Shown piece by piece: positions 55,701 to 64,000 of a stretch of DNA of 64,000 bases. Made by a program: the position numbers and the translations under genes. The notes under the pieces are model-generated. The model did no database searches. It saw nothing but the letters and a program-made list of their open reading frames with translations, and was not told the origin of the DNA. Source of the stretch: Arenicola marina (Eukaryota; Annelida; Polychaeta; Arenicolidae). Where the stretch lies: NCBI GenBank assembly GCA_964019135.1, contig OZ025258.1:10249961-10313960 (forward strand). Reading direction: 5' to 3'. Position 1 is the stretch's first letter; each line of letters opens with the position of its first letter.

Positions 55701-58700
55701 CTTGGAATCTTCGACCCCCCCCCCCCCCCACCAAACAAGACCACTCCTGTTTATTCTCATCACATAACGTCTGAGAAGCGACAAACAGACAATTTGGATA
55801 AGAAAACACACTAAATCAGGGCATATATATCACAGAGTTCACCTACATAAAACCTTATTTTACACCAAATTACACTGCATAATGAAACTGTTCATTACAA
55901 AGCTTTTTTTTACATGAAATTTACTTGTATGTATACAAGTACACTTATTTACGAAATAAAGTATTATTATTACACACTTAAAGTTTGTTGTAATAATGTT
56001 ACCATAATGACCCAGTGAGACGTGCTTACTGCGTTATTTGAACCAGGAGGCGGGCTGCATAGTCCCGCAGAGTCCAGTGGTCGCTGAGCGGGTTGATGGA
56101 GAGCGGCTCGATGACACACGTCATCACCGCCTCGAACAGCATGTCGAGCTGTAAGAACACAAGCCAGGTCAGGCCAGGGGGATCGTTTCACTAAGAGTTA
56201 AGAGCTTGTAACCGTATCCTTCACGTGTTAATTTAACGACAGATTGTATTTTTATGAACAACGAAACTAAGCGTCATACGGCGATTATCGAGGTGCAGCC
56301 AACTTCGTGTAATTTATTTTCCACCAATAATATTCCAAAACATTTTTGCCATATATTTATGATAAATTCAACATTTTTCATTTCTCTTCGGGCCGGCAAT
56401 TTATTTGTCTTTATTTCACGAGCAAACGTTGTGAGATCTTAGTGACACCCACGTCTATAACAATAAACCATCGGCAGTGGCACTTCCATCTTTTGGCGAA
56501 AGTTATTTTAAATAAATGCATTTGCAATGATTTAAAAAAAAAAAAAATGTTTTAAAACAAACTCCTGAATGCAACAATTTGAGAATCGATGTTGCATCTT
56601 TGGAATTGAAACTTACGAAGGGCTTGGGCTCCAAATACAAAGTCTTGTTGCTGATAAGAGAATTCACAATGTGCAGTAGCTTGGTCAGCTGGTAAATGTC
56701 ATGATTGACAGTTTTTACCTAAAGTAAAATAACATACAGCTTCATTCAATGTCAGTAATTAAAACAACTATAGGATGAATCGTATTTACTAAGAACTTTT
56801 ACATAAGGTGTGGTCACACTATATGATGAACTCTGTTGCAGGTGGTGCTCCGCTCCGCGAGTCATGTTTTTGGATTTCAGCTGAGCCAAAGAATTTGTAT
56901 GGAATTGTTCTCCCTATAAATTCTTTGGCTGAGCCAAACACCTCAAAAGGTTGAACTTGGCCAATGGGAAGCCATTTATACCATAATTGTAACAAAATTG
57001 TTTTCTGCCAGCAAATGTAGTTTTCAGGTTTTTACATGCTGGTTTGGAGCGCCATAGCCATCAATTCAGTGAGTAATGTTGGTTTCAAACCAATATGATA
57101 CCAGGATACTACAGTTTCACACTATGGGTAAGTTGGAGATATCATTATTTTTGTGTGTCAGTTCCCCTATGTGATATAAATCAATTTGAACTTAACGTAT
57201 ACCATACTACATTTATTATCAATGAAAAATTTACACATACCCCATTGGAAATGAAGTTAACAAGACAGGGCAACAGTGGAGATATATTAGGGTTGGACTG
57301 GAGATCCCTCAGAGCCATCTGCAAAGAAAGAAGGACGAGTTACAAGGCGGCAGGGTCAGAGGCCAGACCATTGAATCAACTGTTCATGATACAAAACCAA
57401 ACAACACGAATGATCACAGATCAAAATACAATGTGTTAGATTTTATATTTCTCAGTGTATTCCCACAATCAATGCGTCAAAATAACAGATACTTTGGTGA
57501 GTCTTGGAAAAGCTGTAATCCTTCTGATTAACACTAAATCATTTTGGTCGCAAGTAACAGGCAGTGATATCAAGGGTATCCAGCGAAATAATCAGTCAGC
57601 TCCCCTGTCAGGATGAAAGATAACAGTTCTTGGCAAAAAGGTTCGGGTGTTAGTAATATATGTGAACTATTCGGAAACAATGGAATAACTCCAGCATTTA
57701 GCCTCAATTGAATTAGGTTAATGGTGTAATTGAGGGTAACATACTGGAAAATCCTATTAAGAACAGGACTCTTTATTTCTACTTTATTTCCAGCCTTGAA
57801 CATTAAAAGTAACTCTCTAAAATCCAAAGGTCTTTACCTTGACCAATTCTTCATCATGGCATAGGATTGCCTTGGTGACATGTTCGTAATACTGCATGAG
57901 ATCATCTGACACTGTCTGAGGGCTCACTGAAAACATCAGACAATAGTAAACTACCAAGACAGGCTATTTGCAAAGAAAATCATGTGAAAGATACACCACA
58001 TTGAGGCCACACATGGCTTTGAATTTTACATCGTCCCACCATTATATTAGACCACATAAGATAGAACTATGACTCCTTTCTCTCACCACTCCCCAAACCT
58101 AAGCTACATTCACTGTTACCTGTTTTTTGCCATAAAGGGTTGTTTCTATTTTGAAATATGACAGACCAGAAGTAAGATTAGCAGTACCTTGGTTTTCCTT
58201 GGTTGCTGTTTGTTCCACTGGTGAACCATTTACTGCCAACCAAGTTGCTACAAAATAAAGGAAAATATTGTAAAATACATACTGTAAGAATAATATAAAT
58301 TTAGATGTAAATACAAATAACATATTACAATTTGCATCACCTTATGTAAACAAAACAGGCTACATTGTATCTACTTTTTACATTCTTCATAAGTTGATAC
58401 TTCTCTTACTATCTTTTATTTCTGAAATTCATTTTTATATCTTACCTTTTAGTAGAGTGCCTTTCAGTGGAGGTGGGACATGATTGCTGCATGCTATATT
58501 TCCCAGATTAATATCCAAGTCATTAACAAAGTAGAGCTCCCCTTCTCTTGTTTGTCTAAAGGGCAGCGGCTCTTGTGATCCATAGCCACAGACAGGCTGT
58601 TGAAAAATGTATATAGTGAATAAATTATCACAATAATCTTATTTTGATACAGTTAGGGTCCTTGTAACATTTACCGGTAGCTAAAAAGATAAGCAATAGG

Positions 58701-59992
58701 TTAAAATACTTACAAATACTCTTCACCAAATATATATATTGCATACTGAATATTATCCTAGTTACTGATTCTATACAATCGACTGAAGCTTGATACCATA
58801 TATTTTAATGATGGTGAAATTATATAAAAGTATTATATAAAAGTTTTACCTGAGAGTCACTGTTCTTTAAAGCACAATTAATATCATCTGCAGTAAGTAT
58901 TTTTCTTCTTGCATGTTTCATAAAATGACAACTGCTCTGTAAAGGAAAAATGAAATAGATCTAAATGAATAAGACTTAATAACATATTTATAATTAATCA
59001 AAATACTTCAATTATTAAATCTAATCTTTATAAACTTTACCCCTCCAGTCCTATAACTTAGCAATTTAATTGAAAAAAATACTATACAATTCATACACAT
59101 AAAAAAATATGATCATATAGCAGGCTGTCCAGCACACCCAAATGAAAAAGTAGGACAAAAGTAGGAATGGAAATACAGAAAAAGTAGGACCAAAGTAGGA
59201 AAATAGAAGCAAAAAGTATGACTCAAATAGCATATGTAGCAACATTATTCTGGATAAACAAATGACAAAAAGTTATGTTACTGAGAAAATGCTTTTTTAG
59301 AACATTTCTTATATGCTGCTCAGCTGTACCTGTATTTTCATTATTAGAACTTGACAGACACTAGTATTGATTTAAAGATATCTCAGGACGCAAAAACAAA
59401 ATACCTCTGACTTTTGCAATAATAGAAGCGATATTCACACTTTTACAGCAATTCACGACATTTTGAATTTGCGCCTGGCGAAACAAATACCAAAAAGTAG
59501 GAAAAAGGAGGAAAATATAGGTATTTTGAAGAAAAAGTAGGAAAAATAGGATGAAGACAAAAAAGCAGGAAAAAGTAGGAAAAGTAGTATCACTGGACAG
59601 CCTGATATAGCCTAATGAAATTGATATTCGAGCCCATAACGTTCAAAAGCCGAGAAAGTTATTTCGAAACGGCGCGCCATAGTTATAAGATCCATTAGCG
59701 CAATTCCACATATTATCGCTCACATTTATATGAAGCCATCCTTTACTCCGGACCTTTTCACCGTTTACTTTTTTAAGACAGAAATGGCGTACACACCAAA
59801 CTATACACCGAATGAAACGAGGGGGAAACAAACCTGCACAATTTCACGTAAATGGTAAACTGTATCCTCAGCCAAAAGTGCGGCGACATCTTCCCTCAGT
59901 TCGTAGCCGGAGGCTTCTGCACAGTGCTTTATGCACTCCCTAGACAACACAGCGTAACGCCTATCGTCACTTTTCCTTCTTTCATCACTCAT
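52772..59992 (-). CDS. TAF6L: TAF6-like SAGA subunit TAF6L (PAF65-alpha), 11 exons
   Basis: Exons 59834-59992, 58850-58936, 58446-58596, 58188-58247, 57838-57926, 57241-57318, 56617-56718, 56030-56148, 55497-55629, 54487-54615 and 52772-54052 join in phase to 795 residues. TAF6L is a core subunit of the SAGA histone acetyltransferase coactivator; its histone fold pairs with TAF9. The histone fold is at about 13-80 (EDVAALLAEDTVYHLREIVQ, FMKHARRKILTADDIN), followed by YGSQEPLPF. A HEAT-repeat domain covers about 150-369 and includes INPLSDHWTLRDYAARLL and TRPLCSLYGAVMGLATIG; this matches TAF6L better than TAF6. The long last exon has ADLYGKMYSWFGDGLSTRL, an acidic Ser/Arg-rich stretch, and a conserved end with FVFRFLGHEQVYKTQRNRIR. 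It is longer than human TAF6L because of that exon. The ATG at 54133 belongs to intron sequence, not to the gene start. Confidence 0.95.
56870..56943. repeat. Small hairpin in TAF6L intron 6
   Basis: GAGCCAAAGAATTT faces AAATTCTTTGGCT across about 25 bp. It could be the trace of a small foldback element. Confidence 0.5.
59121..59604. mobile_element. hAT-like non-autonomous element in TAF6L intron 1
   Basis: 484 bp. The ends are CAGGCTGTCCAG and CTGGACAGCCTG, exact 12-bp inverted repeats, flanked by ATATAG on both sides (59115-59120 and 59605-59610). The inside is full of AAAAGTAGGA words near both ends and codes for nothing. Terminal CAGG and a 6-bp target duplication suggest a hAT relative; the superfamily is inferred. 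Confidence 0.8.
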
Positions 59993-60280
59993 TGTGGGAT
60001 TGGTATTGTATCCAGCCCGCCAGGTTTGAAAGCTAAGGTTACAATTTGGCCAAGAAGTGCGACAGAAATTGCGCTGTCTGCGCTGCCATGTTTACCGCTT
60101 ACCCACTATTTTAGCACATAAACAATCATCATGCACTCCTTCAATGTTTGATGTAGGTATCGGGCCTCCACAGTGGACATAACGTCTTCCACTAAAAGAA
60201 CGGCGTGACAGCTTTATTACAGTCGTGATAGGGGCAAATATCGACTGACACAGAGAGGAAAGGGGGTGGGGGGGGGGGGG
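59993..60280 (-). promoter_or_regulatory. TAF6L upstream region
   Basis: The sequence just upstream of the TAF6L start codon, where the promoter is expected. No TATA box or clear motif stands out. A G run of about 12 lies near 60270. Confidence 0.35.
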
Positions 60281-62036
60281 TATGTGCTCTAATCTTGCTT
60301 TCCGTCTGGCATAGTGTTCCCCTCTAGTCCAGCCTTCCGTCTGGCATACACCCAGCAACCAGGTTAACGTCATGACAACGTTTTTTTTTTTTTTGGTTTT
60401 GGTAACGAGATAACGTGAAAACGCATGGGTTTTTTTTGACGTTGCCCGCACGTTTTCAGATAACGTTGTCCGGCATTCAGTCCAGTACTAAATGTGTGCC
60501 TTCTATGAGAAACAACTGCGTATATGATGAATTAATCAGAAGCATGATTGCCAAATACAATCAATTACATATTGTTTTCATGACGTCTAATTTTCGTTGT
60601 CCTAACGTTGGGAAAACGTCTACTCTCGACTTCTTACAATTTTGTATTGATAACAACTGCTACATACAGCTAAGTTTTATTAACGACTACACGTGGCAAA
60701 GGTTATATTTTTGGGATAAAGGTTAGAAAATATTACTTGTTAACTTTGAGATGACGTGATTACAGCCAAAAACCAAAGTTTGCGAACGTTGTGTGTTAGC
60801 TGGGCAGCCATCCTCTAATCCAACCTTTCGTCTAGCATAGTGCCCCTCTAATCCAGCCTTCCGTCTGACATACATGCAGCCACCCTCTAATCCGTGCTTC
60901 CGTCTGGCATACAGCCACCCTCTAACCCGGCCTTCCGTCTGGCATACAGCCACCTTCTAATCTGGCCTTCAGTCTGGTATACAGACACCCTCTAATCCGT
61001 CCTTCTGGCTGGCATACAGCCACCCTCTAATCCGGCCTTCCGTCTGGCATACAGCCACCCTCTAATCCGTGCTTCCGTCTGGCATACAGCCACCCTCTAA
61101 TCCGGCCTTCCGTCTGGCATACAGCCACCTTCTAATCCGTCCTTCTGGCTGGCATACAGCCACCCTCTAATCCGGCCTTCCGTCTGGCATACAGCCACCT
61201 TCTAATCCGTCCTTCTGGCTGGCATACAGCCACCCTCTAATCCAGCCTTCCGTCTGGCATGGAGCCACCCTCTAATCCTGGCTTCCGTCTGGCATACACC
61301 CACCCTCTAATCCGTCCTTCTGGCTGGCATACAGCCACCCTCTAATCCAGCCTTCCGTCTGGCATAGAGCCACCCTCTAATCCTGGCTTCCGTCTGGCAT
61401 ACCGCCCTCTTATCCGCCCTTCTGGCTGGTATACAGTTCCCCTCTAACCCAGCCTCCCGTCTGGCATAGTCACCCTTTAATCCGTCCTTCCGCCAGGCAT
61501 ACCGCCCTCTTATCCGCCCTTCTGGCTGGTATACAGTGCCCCTCTAATCCAGCCTCCCGTCTGGCATAGTCACCCTTTAATCCGTCCTTCCGTCAGGCAT
61601 ACCGCCCTCTAATCCGCCCTTCTGGCTGGTATACAGTGCCCCTCTAATCCAGCCTCCCGTCTGGCATAGTCACCCTTTAATCCGTCCTTCCGTCAGGCAT
61701 ACCGCCCTCTAATCCGCCCGGTATACAGTTCCCCTCTAATCCAGCCTCCCGTCTGGCATAGTCACCCTTTAATCCGTCCTTCCGTCAGGCATACCGCCCT
61801 CTAATCCGCCCTTCTGGCTGGTATACAGTCACCCTCTAATCCGTCCTTCCGTCTGGCATACCGCCCTCTAATCCACCCTTCTGGCTGGTATACAGCCTCC
61901 CTCTAATCCGTCGTTCCGTCTGGCATAGTCACCCTCTAATCCGTCCTTCCGTCTGGCATACCGCCCTCTAATCCGCCCTTCTGGCTGGTATACAGTCACC
62001 CTCTAGTCCGTCCTTCCGTCTGGCATACAGCCACCA
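60281..62036. repeat. 35-bp minisatellite, about 35 copies, split by an insertion
   Basis: The unit is CCCTCTAATCCGGCCTTCCG plus TCTGGCATACAGCCA, with variants (GTCCTTCTGGCTGGCATAC, GTATACAGTGCC). Later parts (61395-62036) repeat in a longer alternating pattern of variant units. Units also occur at 60281-60350, on the far side of the insertion at 60351-60803. Confidence 0.95.
60351..60803. mobile_element. ACGTT-rich MITE-like insertion inside the 35-bp array
   Basis: 453 bp, starting CCCAGCAACC and ending TAGCTGGG, short inverted termini. It is rich in AACGT/ACGTT words. The array unit GGCATACAGCCA is cut as GGCATACA | CAGCCA, implying a 2-bp (CA) target duplication. Only the outer 6 bp pair perfectly, so the class is uncertain. 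Confidence 0.65.
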
Positions 62037-63244
62037 TCCTAATACTGCAACAACAGAATGCCACGAATCAAAAGTAGTTAAATCATAATGGCATTAGTTT
62101 TTAAATGCTTTATTTAATCATTCATTTAAATTAACGTTTCGCAGGGTGAACAGATAACATTGCCATATGTTTATATCTAACGGCTGACGATGAATGGCAA
62201 GGCTTTGTTACTGATGAACTGAATTATAATTCAGTGATAATATAATATATATAACATACCATCATATTCTAACCCTTATTTGCATATGATAATAAGGTAC
62301 TCTTTAAGACACGTTTATACATCATATTGATGTACGTATATATGAGGACATGTACATGTATATATGCTACGTATAATAATAATAATAACAATGAGTACGA
62401 TCGAGTAACGAATGGAACACACTGGCTGGATGGATCAGCGCGTCAGGCCAATATGGGCAAAAGCGGACCGACAACTCTCTTGGGATAAGATGAATCAATG
62501 ACTTGTAAATATCGACGTTAAATAAATCTCTACAGTATTTCAGTCCTGGAACTGAAACGGAGGACTCGAAGATCTAAGCTGCTATAGTTGAATGAAGCTC
62601 ATCGCGCTACCAAGATACACGTGTCTACCAATACATGTATATAACTAGATTTAAATGGACCTGCGGCAAGTACAATTATATCAGGCGTATTAAAGCTATG
62701 AGTATCAATACCTGGTTACATTAATATGGTCTTCAAATTGGCTACACGGTGCGCCATCAAGAAACAGTTTTTTGCCCGTACAAGTACAGATTAAGATCAA
62801 GCAAAGGCAAAAATAAGATACAAATCAACTCCTTATCGTTAACTTCTCTTTGGAATGCATTTTTTCCCTGAAAGTTTCATTTTCAGGCACGTAATTCACG
62901 ACAAAAAAAAATTTATAAATATCATGGAAAGATTGCGACATCAAATATACACGTAAAATATGAATTAAAAGTATGTTAAAAACTCCGTAACCCAGGAAGA
63001 AATACTGAAACATAGAATAAAGAATAGAAGTATGGTAAAAACCTAATAGAGTCAGACATTGATCTTTCAAAGCATGGCTAACCACTGAGTAAGTATGCAT
63101 TTCACATATCCAGCTGTATATTTTAATAATAAGGACAAGCCTGGCAGTGTACGTTATCATGTGTAACTAGCATAATGGCCTGGCATGGTAAATACCAGGA
63201 CAAATCATAGCAGGAATGCAGGAATGTTGTGCACTTGTGTATGA
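62037..63244. other. Non-coding flank
   Basis: AT-rich, no recognised gene or repeat. A 111-residue minus frame (62825-63160) is hydrophobic AT-driven sequence without a known motif. Confidence 0.45.
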
Positions 63245-63497
63245 TTGATTGGTTGCTTATTCAGGACGCTTTAACCACTTTGGGTCATATCGCGTCAATG
63301 GGAGAAGGGAGGAAGAGTGGAGCCATGTCCCCGGGGGTAACCCCCTACTCTTTACGAAGAAAGACATGAGATCTTTATCCTGCGACCCCACAGACATGGC
63401 CACAGCGGGGCGCGAACCACCGATCCACGTGTCGTTAGGTGGCCAGAGCACTCAAGGCGAGCACTCTAGCCCACTGAGATATCGCGCCGGCCCCACA
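63245..63497 (-). mobile_element. tRNA-derived SINE, copy A (most complete)
   Basis: On the minus strand the head reads GGCGCGATATCTCAGTGGGC (A box) followed by GGTGGTTCGCGCCCC (B box), as in a tRNA gene. The body shared with copies B and C comes next, and the element ends in an AATCAATCA-like tail at 63245. The head establishes the family as tRNA-derived. Confidence 0.8.
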
Positions 63498-63531
63498 CTT
63501 GTGTATAAAACAATGCAACAAACATCAATTG

Positions 63532-63860
63532 TTCAGAGCGCTACCCAATGAGCCCCCGATACAAGTGGCAATTGGCTGGTGGCAATTGCAACTGCTGGCA
63601 ATTGCAATGCTACTGGTGGCAATGGTTCAGAGCGCTACCCAATGAGCTCCCGATACAAGTGGCAATTGGCTGGTGGCAATCGCAATGCCGTTGGCAATTG
63701 CAATGCTGGTGGCAATGGTTCAGAGCGCTAACCAATGAGCTCCCGATACAAGTGACAATTGGCTGGTGGCAATTGCAATGCTGGTGGCAGTTGCAATGCT
63801 GTTGGTGGCAATTGCAATGCTGGTGGCAATTGCACTGCTGGTGGCAATTGCGCTGCTCCA
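63532..63860. repeat. 93-94-bp tandem repeat with CAATTG-rich core
   Basis: Three copies start TTCAGAGCGCTA(C/A)CCAATGA at 63532, 63625 and 63719. Each continues with GATACAAGTGGCAATTGGCT and runs of TGGTGGCAATTGCAATGC subrepeats. Confidence 0.9.
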
Positions 63861-64000
63861 CTTTATATGACTCAACTATTAAAACTAAGATTAGTCCCAT
63901 ATAATTCACTCCGATGAAACAATAGTCCCGCTCGAGCTCTGCACACGGTAAGCGCCACGGTGTGACCACCAAGGCCTTTACACAATATCACACACCAGGG
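63861..64000. other. Window end, nothing recognised
   Basis: Short non-coding stretch after the tandem repeat. Confidence 0.4.

Overview
This 64 kb window is animal nuclear DNA: split genes with short exons and GT-AG introns, tRNA-derived SINEs, LINE tails, hAT-like and foldback elements, and many minisatellites. It is probably from an intron-rich marine invertebrate, perhaps a non-vertebrate deuterostome such as a lancelet or hemichordate. A spiralian cannot be excluded, and the species call is inference. I rebuilt seven protein genes exon by exon; reading phase is kept across every junction.

Layout: (1) 1-3.3 kb has no gene, only a LINE tail and a foldback element. (2) 3.3-27.7 kb holds TRIAP1 (-), GATC (+), an SRSF1/SRSF9-type splicing factor (-), DYNLL1 (+) and COQ5 (-). 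As I remember human 12q24.31, this is the same order and orientation as TRIAP1-GATC-SRSF9-DYNLL1-COQ5, so it looks like an ancient conserved gene block. TRIAP1/GATC and SRSF/DYNLL1 are head-to-head pairs; GATC/SRSF and DYNLL1/COQ5 are tail-to-tail. (3) 28.3-31.8 kb is a higher-order satellite of 21-bp units. (4) 32.6-52.2 kb is a 24-exon coiled-coil gene resembling CCDC175 (+). Its introns hold a 24-bp minisatellite, an LTR-element fragment, a hAT-like insertion beside its own empty-site copy, a LINE tail and a 1.6 kb array that ends at a splice acceptor. (5) 52.8-60.0 kb is TAF6L (-), tail-to-tail with the coiled-coil gene. (6) 60.3-64 kb has no gene: a 35-bp minisatellite split by a 453-bp insertion, a SINE and a 93-bp tandem repeat.

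Three of the first five genes act in mitochondria: TRIAP1 in intermembrane-space lipid transfer, GATC in Gln-tRNA amidation, COQ5 in ubiquinone synthesis. The other two are a splicing factor and a dynein light chain. TAF6L belongs to the SAGA coactivator. No operon or mobile cargo system is apparent. The most unusual features are the conserved gene block, a five-copy tandem array made from the end of COQ5 exon 3 with its splice donor, and satellites whose unit length keeps all six frames open and so mimics long genes.
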